A DNA stretch of 64,000 nt, taken from NCBI RefSeq assembly GCF_030758345.1, contig NZ_JAVAMO010000011.1:93475-157474 (forward strand), in the 5' to 3' direction. A model generated the notes under the pieces. That model was not told the origin of the DNA and did not search any database. It worked only from the letters and a program-made list of their open reading frames with translations. Both the position numbers and the translations under genes were made by a program. This document shows positions 28,620-36,178 of this stretch, one piece after another. Every line of letters starts with the position of its first letter. Position 1 is the stretch's first letter. Source of the DNA: Ruegeria discodermiae (lineage in GTDB: Bacteria > Pseudomonadota > Alphaproteobacteria > Rhodobacterales > Rhodobacteraceae).

Positions 28620-29015
28620 ATGCTGACCCGCCGTTCATTGTTTATCACTGCCGCCGCTTCGGGCGCGGCCATGACGCTTGCCACCGCGGGCACCGCCATC
28701 GCCGGTGCTGCCAAGGGCAGCTTTGAGGGCCGCTCCAATCACGAAACGTCTGGCTCGGTCCGGGTTTTCAAGGAAGGTGACCGGTATATCGTTGAACTGG
28801 GCGATGACTTTTCGCTGGATGGGGGCCCCGACCCTCGCGTCGCCTTTGGCAAGGACGGCACCTATGATCCCGACACCAAGCTGGGTGCGTTGTTGAACCT
28901 GACCGGCAAGCAGCAATATGCCGTGCCCAAAACCTGGGACGCTTCGGCCTATAACGAGGTCTATATCTGGTGCGAGGTTGCCGGTGTTCCGCTGGGCGTA
29001 GCCAAGATTAACTGA
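28620..29015 (+). CDS. DM13-domain secreted protein with Tat signal
   Basis: 131 aa. The N-terminus TRRSLFITAAASGAAMTLATA is a twin-arginine-like signal ending near residue 30 (IAGA). The rest is a DM13 domain: GSFEGRSNHETSGSVRVFKEG, DFSLDGGPDPRVAFG, then YIWCEVAGVPLGVAKI with the single conserved cysteine. DM13 domains are proposed to take part in redox or electron transfer, but no function is established. GGAAGGA precedes the ATG by eight bases. It lies between hslU and hslV, on the opposite strand. Confidence 0.85.
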   Translation: MLTRRSLFITAAASGAAMTLATAGTAIAGAAKGSFEGRSNHETSGSVRVFKEGDRYIVELGDDFSLDGGPDPRVAFGKDGTYDPDTKLGALLNLTGKQQYAVPKTWDASAYNEVYIWCEVAGVPLGVAKIN

Positions 29016-29163
29016 GCGCCACTCACCTGCTATGTGTCTGGGGGTCGAACGGTGGTTCGGCCCCTTTTCACGTGCTGATACCGGTGTCACCCGGAAATTA
29101 TGGAAATAATCCAGCTATTTGCTAGGCTGGCCCCGGGATCATCCAATGGCGCGGGGCACGTTT

Positions 29164-30405
29164 ATGACCAAAATCGCGAAAATCACCCTGCTTTTTGTTG
29201 TTTTCGTCGATCTGATTGGTCAAGGACTGGTCTTTCCGATCATCAATTCGCTGATCATGTTGCCCGCTTCCGGGTTCCTGCCCGAGGGGACCCCGGATGG
29301 TCGGCGGCATTTCTATTATGGGCTGGTGATCGGGTGCTTCTTTCTCGCTTGGTTTCTGGGCGTCGTCTATGTCTCGAAAGTGTCCGACGCGATCGGGCGC
29401 AAGAACGCGCTGCTGATCTGCCTAGGTGGGGCGCTGGTGGGCTATGCGCTGACGATCCTGTCGCTTTATCTCGACAGTCTGTTGCTGCTGATCCTGGGGC
29501 GTAGCATCACCGGCTTCACCGCCGGAAACCAGCCCATCGCGCAGGCGGCGATGATTGATGGCAGCACTGATGCCGCCGATCGCGACCGCAACATGGGCTA
29601 TATCGTCACCGGCATCAGCTTTGGTCTGGTGGGCGGGCCGCTGATCGGGGCGGCGCTGTCGAACCTGGCGCTGTTCGGTCAGGCGGCCTCGTTCAAGACC
29701 CCCTTTTATGGGGCCTTCCTGCTGGTTCTGATCGCGATCTTTCTGGTGCTCTTCTTCTTCAAGGACCTGCGCACGGAACGCGCGCCTTTTGTGTTCCGAC
29801 CCGCCGACATCACCGACAGCCTGATCGCGGTCAAAGATCACCCGCTGGTTCTGAAACTGCTGCCGGTCTACGCGTTCTTCATGATCGCCAATGTTACGTT
29901 CTATGTCTTTGCCGAGAACTTTCAGACCAGCGCCTTTGGCTACGGGGTGGTCGGGGCCAGCGTCCTGATGGTGACCATTGGTGTGGCGCTGGCCTTTTCC
30001 AGCACCTTTTTGGTCAAACCCGCGCAGGAGCGGTTTTCCAAGCACGCCATCCTGCGCGTCTCTTTGATAACGATGATGGTCTGCACGCTGGGCTTTGCCT
30101 TCAGCCCCTACGGAGCCCTGACCTATGTGCCGGTCTTCCTGTTCTATTTCTTCTTCGGGGTCGCCTACCCCACCTTGCTGGGCCTGTTTTCCTCCAGCGT
30201 GGCCGAGGGCGATCAGGGCTGGGTCATGGGCGTGACTACGGCGGTGTTCTGCCTTGCGGGTGGGGTCATGTCGCTGATCGGCGGCGGGCTGATGAGCGTC
30301 GATATAAGGCTGCCGTTTTACGTCGTTTTTGTATCGGCGACGCTGGGTCTGATCGGCACCTATCGCGGGTGGCGCAGCAAAGAACTGAAGACGCTTCTGG
30401 AATAG
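29164..30405 (+). CDS. Major facilitator superfamily transporter (TetA/multidrug-like)
   Basis: About 413 aa with twelve predicted membrane segments, beginning LLFVVFVDLIGQGLVFPIIN. The loop 2-3 motif VSKVSDAIGRKNALL and the TM5 motif GFTAGNQPIAQAAMID match drug-resistance type MFS proteins (TetA/Bcr groups). I chose the ATG at 29164 because the membrane segment begins right after it; in-frame starts at 29119 and 29146 are possible. No regulator is adjacent, so the substrate is unknown. Confidence 0.82.
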   Translation: MTKIAKITLLFVVFVDLIGQGLVFPIINSLIMLPASGFLPEGTPDGRRHFYYGLVIGCFFLAWFLGVVYVSKVSDAIGRKNALLICLGGALVGYALTILSLYLDSLLLLILGRSITGFTAGNQPIAQAAMIDGSTDAADRDRNMGYIVTGISFGLVGGPLIGAALSNLALFGQAASFKTPFYGAFLLVLIAIFLVLFFFKDLRTERAPFVFRPADITDSLIAVKDHPLVLKLLPVYAFFMIANVTFYVFAENFQTSAFGYGVVGASVLMVTIGVALAFSSTFLVKPAQERFSKHAILRVSLITMMVCTLGFAFSPYGALTYVPVFLFYFFFGVAYPTLLGLFSSSVAEGDQGWVMGVTTAVFCLAGGVMSLIGGGLMSVDIRLPFYVVFVSATLGLIGTYRGWRSKELKTLLE

Positions 30406-30562
30406 GATGCGCGCTCACGCAGCCTCACGCGCGCATACACGCCATATCAGCGTGTTGTGAGCAGGGCTACAAAACCGCCTCGGCCCCCATCATGTCATTT
30501 AAGTCTTCGTGCATCCCCCCGGAAGCGCGAAGCAAGGGCACCACCACTCACGCGCGGAGCCC

Positions 30563-30590
30563 GGGGGCTGAGGGCAGAAACTCAGCCCCC
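30563..30590. terminator. Hairpin spanning the hslV stop codon
   Basis: Perfect 10-bp stem GGGGGCTGAG (30563-30572) / CTCAGCCCCC (30581-30590) with an eight-base loop. On the minus strand the first arm contains the hslV TGA stop. It lies between convergent MFS and hslV genes. No U-run follows, so it may act with Rho or as a 3'-end stabiliser. Confidence 0.5.
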
Positions 30591-31139
30591 AATGGCCTCC
30601 ACGGTCAGGTTGCCATTGGTGTAAACGCAGATATCGGCGGCAATGGCCATCGCAGCGCGCGCCACCTCTTCGGCGTTGCGGTCGCTGTCCATCATGCCGC
30701 GTGCGGCGGCGAGGGCAAAGTTACCGCCAGAGCCGATGGCGGCCACGTTATGTTCAGGCTCCAGCACGTCCCCTGCTCCGGTGATCACGAACATGTCGGT
30801 CCCGTCGGTGACAATCAGCATCGCTTCTAGCTTTTGCAGATACTTGTCGGTGCGCCAATCCTTGGCCAGCTCGACACTGGCGCGCGCCAGTTGCCCCGGC
30901 GTTGCCTCCAACTTGGCCTCAAGCCGTTCCAGCAGGGTAAAGGCATCCGCCGTTGATCCGGCAAATCCGGCCACCACGTCAAACCCACCGGGGCTGAGCC
31001 GGCGCACCTTGCGCGCTGTGCCCTTGATCACGGTCTGGCCAAGTGAGACCTGCCCATCCCCGGCAATCACCACCTTGCCGTCTTTCTTGACACCGATAAT
31101 CGTTGTGCCGTGCCAACCGGGAAAGTCGTTATCCGCCAT
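30582..31139 (-). CDS. hslV: HslV, proteolytic subunit of the HslUV protease
   Basis: Threonine peptidase of the HslUV complex. ATG 31139 has GGAGG five bases upstream. The N-terminus [11 protein letters not shown] is a short propeptide; cleavage before Thr12 (TTIIGV) exposes the catalytic threonine. Further marks are [37 protein letters not shown] and [14 protein letters not shown]. 185 aa, full family length. A longer reading from 31295 is not supported by the family start. Confidence 0.95.
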   Translation of the reverse strand: MADNDFPGWHGTTIIGVKKDGKVVIAGDGQVSLGQTVIKGTARKVRRLSPGGFDVVAGFAGSTADAFTLLERLEAKLEATPGQLARASVELAKDWRTDKYLQKLEAMLIVTDGTDMFVITGAGDVLEPEHNVAAIGSGGNFALAAARGMMDSDRNAEEVARAAMAIAADICVYTNGNLTVEAIGG

Positions 31140-31359
31140 GAATGCCTCCATCTGATCGTCGCCTATATGGATCGGGCGGTGCAGGCGCACAAGGGGCGTC
31201 GTCTCTGTGTGAGAGGCGAGCCGGTTTTGACGTTGCCTATTTGTTATGCACGGCGTGCAATTCGGGGCTGTCGAATGGGCAATTGTGAGTCTCACCCGGT
31301 GGGTCTAGATGAACCTCATACCGACGAGATCGGAAAACGCACATCAAAGGAACAGCGCA

Positions 31360-31557
31360 ATGGCAAATGCCTCTGTACAAGCACACGCGCCGCTGGGCGC
31401 AACCACCATCCTCCACGTTGTGGACGCAATCGCCTCGGCGTTCCGCCCGCTCAAAGACTGGAACGAAGCCCGCCTGACCCGCCGCGAGCTGTCCAGCCTG
31501 ACCGACGCGCAACTGGACGATATCGGTCTGACCCGCGAAGAAATCGCGCAGATCTGA
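31360..31557 (+). CDS. Small DUF1127 protein
   Basis: 65 aa. The C-terminal half carries the DUF1127 (YjiS-like) motif: RRELSSLTDAQLDDIGLTREEI. The ATG at 31360 follows AAAGGAAC at good spacing. In other alphaproteobacteria small DUF1127 proteins are linked to phosphate or carbon metabolism and RNA turnover; no function can be given here. It is a single-gene unit closed by a strong terminator. Confidence 0.8.
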   Translation: MANASVQAHAPLGATTILHVVDAIASAFRPLKDWNEARLTRRELSSLTDAQLDDIGLTREEIAQI

Positions 31558-31586
31558 TCCAGATTTCAGTACCGCGAAGATAGATG

Positions 31587-31617
31587 AGCCGCTCGTTTCC
31601 CGGGCGGCTTTTTCTTT
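31587..31617 (+). terminator. Rho-independent terminator of the DUF1127 gene
   Basis: Nine-bp stem AGCCGCTCG (31587-31595) / CGGGCGGCT (31601-31609) with one G-T pair, loop TTTCC, then TTTTCTTT. The T-run overlaps the stop codon of the convergent Lin0512 gene. Confidence 0.88.
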
Positions 31618-31984
31618 AGCTGGTCAGCTTATATGCGCCCTGCTGATCCGGTAGAAACGCCTCGATCGCGGCGGTGGCCATGATATGGCGATCCCCTGTC
31701 GGCAGGTCATCCACATCCAGACCACCTTTGACCGCGCGCACCGACAGGGCCTTGCCGCGGGGCAGGTCGGCAGCCACCAGATCGCAATCGACCAGATCGG
31801 GCTGTTGCACGCCGATGGTCACCTTAACCTGCATCTCTTTATGGTCCATGCCCAGTGACGACATCACGGTGATCGAGGAATGATGCAGCGCGTCCTGCAC
31901 CGCGCGGCGTGCGGCCTTGGTGTAATCCATACCATGCAGGTTGGTGCCAAAGCCCATTTCCAGAATGATGCGCTTCATGCTCAT
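31616..31984 (-). CDS. Lin0512 family protein, second copy of a tandem pair
   Basis: About 122 aa. Shared family signatures: ILEMGFGTNLHGMDYTKAARRAVQDAL, HHSSITV, KVTIGVQQPDLVD and GGLDVDDLPTGDRHIMATAAIEAF. The family is of unknown function. The chosen ATG at 31984 overlaps the stop of the first copy (ATGA); an ATG at 31978 is also possible. The two copies are clearly paralogous (FGMGTSLRRADYTEAA versus FGTNLHGMDYTKAA; GVQQPDQVD versus GVQQPDLVD) and may form a heteromer. Confidence 0.82.
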   Translation of the reverse strand: MSMKRIILEMGFGTNLHGMDYTKAARRAVQDALHHSSITVMSSLGMDHKEMQVKVTIGVQQPDLVDCDLVAADLPRGKALSVRAVKGGLDVDDLPTGDRHIMATAAIEAFLPDQQGAYKLTS

Positions 31985-32331
31985 TGCGCAGGCTCCATAT
32001 CGAAAAAGACAGAAATTGCGGCATTGGCCATGACCGTGCGGCCTGCGCCATCGGGCTTGTCGATATCCAGACCGCCCTCGGCCACCGTGATCTGCACCTG
32101 CCCGTAAGGAAAGATCGAGGTGAGCGCGCTGACATCCACCTGATCGGGCTGTTGCACGCCAATCTGGGCCTCGACGATCATCGTCTCCTTGGGAAAGCCA
32201 AAAAGCTCGGCCATGTTGACCGAGTTCCGCCACAGCGCATCCCTGAGCGCGCGCGCCGCCGCCTCGGTATAATCCGCGCGCCTGAGCGACGTGCCCATGC
32301 CGAACTCTACGAGAACCCGTGTCTTGGCCAT
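31981..32331 (-). CDS. Lin0512 family protein, first copy of a tandem pair
   Basis: 116 aa, starting MAKTRVLVEFGMGTSLRRADY with GGAGG six bases upstream of ATG 32331. It has VEAQIGVQQPDQVDVSAL, GQVQITVAEGGLDI and GRTVMANAAISVFF. Function unknown. Coupled to the second copy by a four-base overlap. The strong trxA terminator lies just upstream, so this pair has its own transcription start or depends on readthrough. Confidence 0.82.
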   Translation of the reverse strand: MAKTRVLVEFGMGTSLRRADYTEAAARALRDALWRNSVNMAELFGFPKETMIVEAQIGVQQPDQVDVSALTSIFPYGQVQITVAEGGLDIDKPDGAGRTVMANAAISVFFDMEPAQ

Positions 32332-32384
32332 GCTGACCCTCCTCAATCCATTGCGCGCAGTTTCACCAACGGACTGCCGGTGGC

Positions 32385-32414
32385 AATAAAAAAGGCGCCC
32401 CGCTGGACGCCTTT
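32385..32414 (-). terminator. Rho-independent terminator after trxA
   Basis: On the minus strand AAAGGCG (plus 32408-32414), ten-base loop, CGCCTTT (plus 32391-32397), then TTTATT. It ends the leftward unit trxA and probably the whole addB-addA run. Confidence 0.88.
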
Positions 32415-32436
32415 GATCGATCGGGTCAGGCCCGGC

Positions 32437-32757
32437 TCAGATCGAATCGTCGATCCAGCTTTGTAGCGCTGCCTTGGGGGCCGCGCCTGCGCGGTTCGAC
32501 ACCACCTGGCCGTCCTTGAAGATGAACAGCGCCGGAATACCGCGTACGCCCATGGCGGCGGCGGAATTCGGGTTGCTGTCGACATCTACCTTGGCAACCT
32601 TGATCTTGCCTTGATACTCGCTGGCCAGCTCTTCCAGAGCGGGGCCGATTTGTTTACAGGGACCACACCATTCGGCCCAGAAATCCACAACGACGGGAAT
32701 GTCGGAGTTCTTGACCTCTGCGTCGAAAGTGGCGTCGGTGACGGCTACGGTGGACAT
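32437..32757 (-). CDS. trxA: Thioredoxin
   Basis: General cytosolic disulfide reductase. Active site WCGPCK at residues 30-35 (Cys31, Cys34); VVVDFWAEW before it and [12 protein letters not shown] with the cis-proline after it. 106 aa, normal. The ATG at 32757 has GGAGA nine bases upstream. It lies 61 bp after addA and just before a strong terminator, as the last gene of that unit. Confidence 0.96.
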   Translation of the reverse strand: MSTVAVTDATFDAEVKNSDIPVVVDFWAEWCGPCKQIGPALEELASEYQGKIKVAKVDVDSNPNSAAAMGVRGIPALFIFKDGQVVSNRAGAAPKAALQSWIDDSI

Positions 32758-32818
32758 TATGATGTCTCCTGAATGGAAAGGGTCTGGGCAGTGAACCTAG
32801 GTAGCCTTCTATGTAACG

Positions 32819-35800
32819 TCAAGATATCTGGGTGCGGTGCAACGAAGCCGTCACAAGATCGTGTGGCAGGGACATCAAGCTGCCCGTCCGTGTCCACAGG
32901 ATAGCGGCCTCGATCCGCCGTCCGGGATAGACCTGCTCCAGCGCGCAGACATAGGCCCCCATCTGGCGCAGCAGGCCTTCGGGGCAGGCTTCGGGGGTCT
33001 CGGGAACCGTGGCATTCGATTTGAAATCAATGGCCTGAACATGATCCGGGGTGATGATCAGGCGGTCGATGATACCGCGAATGCGATGGCCATTCATCGG
33101 GGCAGTTATACCAACCTCAGCCAGAGTCTCGCGGGCAAAGACGGGGGCCAAAGCTGGATTTTGCAGAACCGCGCTGGCTTCGCTCAGCGCCAGATCCCGC
33201 TCTGCCTTGTCATGATCGGGCAGCAGGGTTTCGCTGCGCGCAGGCCAATCCGCAGAATCATATCGCGGCAGATGCTCCAACAGCAGATGCACCGCCGTAC
33301 CATGCCGTTTCGCGGCGTCTTCGTCCTGACCCTGATCGCCCGGCAGCGCTTTTGCGCCGCCCAGGTCGGACGGGCTGATCGGTTTTGGCTGCGGCTTGGG
33401 TTCGGGCGGATCTCGCAGGAACAGATCGGGCAGATCAGCGCTGGGCTTCGGGGCCTCGGTTTCCTCAACAAACGGCAAACCGTCCCAATCGCCATGTTCC
33501 AAACGCTGGGTCTGCCCATCCGGCAGCGTTGTCGCACCAGCCGGATCCATCGCGCCCTGCACCATCTGGTACCAGCTGTCACCCGCCTTGCCCAAATCCC
33601 CCGCTGCCGCAATGATCAACCACTTTTCTGCCCGTGTTAGAGCCACATAGAGCAAGCGCAAACGCTCATTCATCTGCTTCTCGCGCGCCTCTGCCCGCGC
33701 TTCAACGATCAATGCGGGCGAGGCATCTTTCGGCACCCGCCAGACAGGCGTATCCCCTGCCCGCATCACCTCGGCATCGGTGGGTGCACGGCGCGCGCCG
33801 GTATCCGGCAGGATGACGATCGGGGCCTCTAGGCCCTTGGCGCCGTGCACCGTCATCACCCGGATCATGTCGCCAACCCCGCTCATCTGGCGCTTGATCT
33901 CAAGATCATCGGTCTGCATCCAGACCAGAAATCCGGTTAGGCTGGGCACGTCGCTGCGTTCATAAGCAAGCGCCTGTGACAGCAGCGCGTTGATCCCGTC
34001 CTCAGCCTCGGCCCCCAGCCGACCCAGCAGTTTGCGCCGCCCGTCATGACGGGTCAGGATGCGTTCGATCAGGTCATAGGGCCGCAGGAAATCGGTCTGG
34101 GACATCAGGTCGCTGAGCATAGCGAGCGTTTGTGGAAATTCCTTACCCCTGCCCCGCAGCGCTTGCCACAGGAACACCTCTTCGCGGCGATGCGCCAGGT
34201 CGAAGAGCTGCTGTTCGCTCCACCCAAAGAGCGGAGACCGCAGCACCGTGGCCAGTGACAGGCTGTCCTCGGGCGTTGCCAGAAAGCTCAGAAGCGCGGC
34301 CAGATCCTTGACGGCAAGCTCGGCGCCCACTTTCAGTCGGTCGGCACCGGCGATGGGTAGCTCGGCCTTTTTACAGGCGCGGATGATCTCGGCAAACAGG
34401 TCTGAGCGGCGCTGCACGAGGATCAGGAAATCGCCCGGACGCACCTTGCGCCGCACGAAGGTCCCGGACCTGTCGCCAGCCTCGGGGATCGTGATTTCGT
34501 CTCTGATCATGGATTTGATTTTGCCAGCAATCTTCTTCGCCAAAACAACGGTGTGATGCTGCGCGCCGGGCCGGTCCACCGGGTCGGTCCAGTCGCGATC
34601 CTCGTCTTCCTCGACCTTTTCGATCACCGGCCAAAGGTCGACCCGGCCCGGCAGGTCGCCTTTGAAGGCACGATGTTGCGCTTCTTTCCGGAACCCGGCG
34701 TCAGGCCGCTCGGCGAACACAAGATCGACCAGCCGCAGGATTGCAGGAGACGAGCGGAAGGAGTATTCCAGCGTTGATTTCCATAATTTAGAGCCTGAAC
34801 TCTCCAGTCTTGTCCCGAATTGTGCCTGCATCTGATCAAAGGCATCGGGGTCGGCACCCTGAAAGGAATAGATCGACTGTTTCTTGTCACCCACCACAAA
34901 AATCGTGCGTTCCACATCCGGGCGCGCGCCTTCTCCGGCGGTGAATTCCTGCGCTAGCTTCTCGATCACATCCCATTGCGCCGGGCTGGTATCCTGCGCC
35001 TCGTCAACCAGGATGTGATCGATGCCACCGTCAAGACGGTAGAGCACCCAGGCGGCCACGGCGGGATCGTTCAGCAAGTGCCGCGCCTTGTAGATCAGGT
35101 CGTCGAAATCCAGCCAGCCGCGCAATTGTTTGCGGCGTTCATATTCCGGCAGGAAGGCAGCGGCAAAGCGATGCAGTGCAAAAGACTTGCGGGCTGCGGT
35201 CAGGGCCAGACGCCGTTCGCGCGCATCCTCCACCCGCTGCATCAGTGCCTCAAGCTGTGGCATCTGGCCCGCCAGCGGCCCTTCGCGCACCGGTTTGGTC
35301 GGGAAACTGCCGATCTTGGCGCTGAAGGGTTCCTTGGCGGAGGCACTGGTCAGCAGAACGCTTTCCAGAATGGGCAATTGGACCAGCGTCGCCTCGGAGA
35401 AGGCAGCAAGCTTGGCGGCGGCCTTGGCGTTATTGCCGCCGCTTTCGGTCAGGATCGGGCGGATCGAGCGGATTAACTCCACCTCGCCGCCGAGATAGAC
35501 CGAGCCCGACAGTGCCTGCTCGTCAAACCCTTGCGGCAAGTCAAACAGGTCAAGCAGCCCCGCCCAGTCGCGTATTGTCTGAAACCCGGTCCGGTTCTGG
35601 GCGATGGCCTGCGTAAGCGCATCAAGATCAGTGTCGGTCACAAACTGTGCGATGCCATCCACGATTGCGGATTCATCACCATCGGCGAAGTCTTCGACAA
35701 TTTCCGCGCGCAGCAGCCCGGCGGCGCGGTCTTCCATCTCGGAGAATTGCGGGCTGACCCCGGCCTCCAGCGGGAACCGCCGCAGCAGGGCCGAGCAGAA

Positions 35801-36178
35801 GGAATGGATGGTCTGGATCTTGAGCCCGCCGGGCGTTTCGATGGCGCGGGCAAATAACGTGCGGGCATGGGCCAGACGGGCACTATCGACCGCGCCCTCT
35901 AGGCCCAGATCGGTCAATTCAGCTTGCAGTCGTGCGTCATCCAGCATCGCCCATTCGCCCAGCCGCTTAAACAGCCGGTTCTGCATCTCGCTGGCGGCGG
36001 CTTTGGTATAGGTCAGGCACAGGATGTGCTGCGGCTCGACATCGCTGAGCAAAAGCCGCGCCACCCGGTCGGTCAGAACCCGCGTCTTGCCCGAGCCCGC
36101 ATTGGCCGCCAGCCAGGTCGAGGCATCGGGCCGCGCTGCCTGCACCTGCCGTTCGGTGGCGTCGTTACGGGCGCTCAT
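32819..36178 (-). CDS. addA: Double-strand break repair helicase-nuclease subunit AddA
   Basis: UvrD-family helicase with a RecB-like nuclease, acting with AddB to resect DNA ends for RecA. Walker A ANAGSGKT at 25-32; ILVDEAQDTSPAQWDV (motif II); the later VMTVHGAKGLEAPIVIL and RLLYVALTRAEKWLII (motifs V and VI); C-terminal nuclease site AIDFKSN. 1119 aa from ATG 36178, which overlaps the addB stop by four bases (ATGA). Alphaproteobacterial AddAB type; no RecBCD is present here. Confidence 0.95.
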   Translation of the reverse strand: MSARNDATERQVQAARPDASTWLAANAGSGKTRVLTDRVARLLLSDVEPQHILCLTYTKAAASEMQNRLFKRLGEWAMLDDARLQAELTDLGLEGAVDSARLAHARTLFARAIETPGGLKIQTIHSFCSALLRRFPLEAGVSPQFSEMEDRAAGLLRAEIVEDFADGDESAIVDGIAQFVTDTDLDALTQAIAQNRTGFQTIRDWAGLLDLFDLPQGFDEQALSGSVYLGGEVELIRSIRPILTESGGNNAKAAAKLAAFSEATLVQLPILESVLLTSASAKEPFSAKIGSFPTKPVREGPLAGQMPQLEALMQRVEDARERRLALTAARKSFALHRFAAAFLPEYERRKQLRGWLDFDDLIYKARHLLNDPAVAAWVLYRLDGGIDHILVDEAQDTSPAQWDVIEKLAQEFTAGEGARPDVERTIFVVGDKKQSIYSFQGADPDAFDQMQAQFGTRLESSGSKLWKSTLEYSFRSSPAILRLVDLVFAERPDAGFRKEAQHRAFKGDLPGRVDLWPVIEKVEEDEDRDWTDPVDRPGAQHHTVVLAKKIAGKIKSMIRDEITIPEAGDRSGTFVRRKVRPGDFLILVQRRSDLFAEIIRACKKAELPIAGADRLKVGAELAVKDLAALLSFLATPEDSLSLATVLRSPLFGWSEQQLFDLAHRREEVFLWQALRGRGKEFPQTLAMLSDLMSQTDFLRPYDLIERILTRHDGRRKLLGRLGAEAEDGINALLSQALAYERSDVPSLTGFLVWMQTDDLEIKRQMSGVGDMIRVMTVHGAKGLEAPIVILPDTGARRAPTDAEVMRAGDTPVWRVPKDASPALIVEARAEAREKQMNERLRLLYVALTRAEKWLIIAAAGDLGKAGDSWYQMVQGAMDPAGATTLPDGQTQRLEHGDWDGLPFVEETEAPKPSADLPDLFLRDPPEPKPQPKPISPSDLGGAKALPGDQGQDEDAAKRHGTAVHLLLEHLPRYDSADWPARSETLLPDHDKAERDLALSEASAVLQNPALAPVFARETLAEVGITAPMNGHRIRGIIDRLIITPDHVQAIDFKSNATVPETPEACPEGLLRQMGAYVCALEQVYPGRRIEAAILWTRTGSLMSLPHDLVTASLHRTQIS

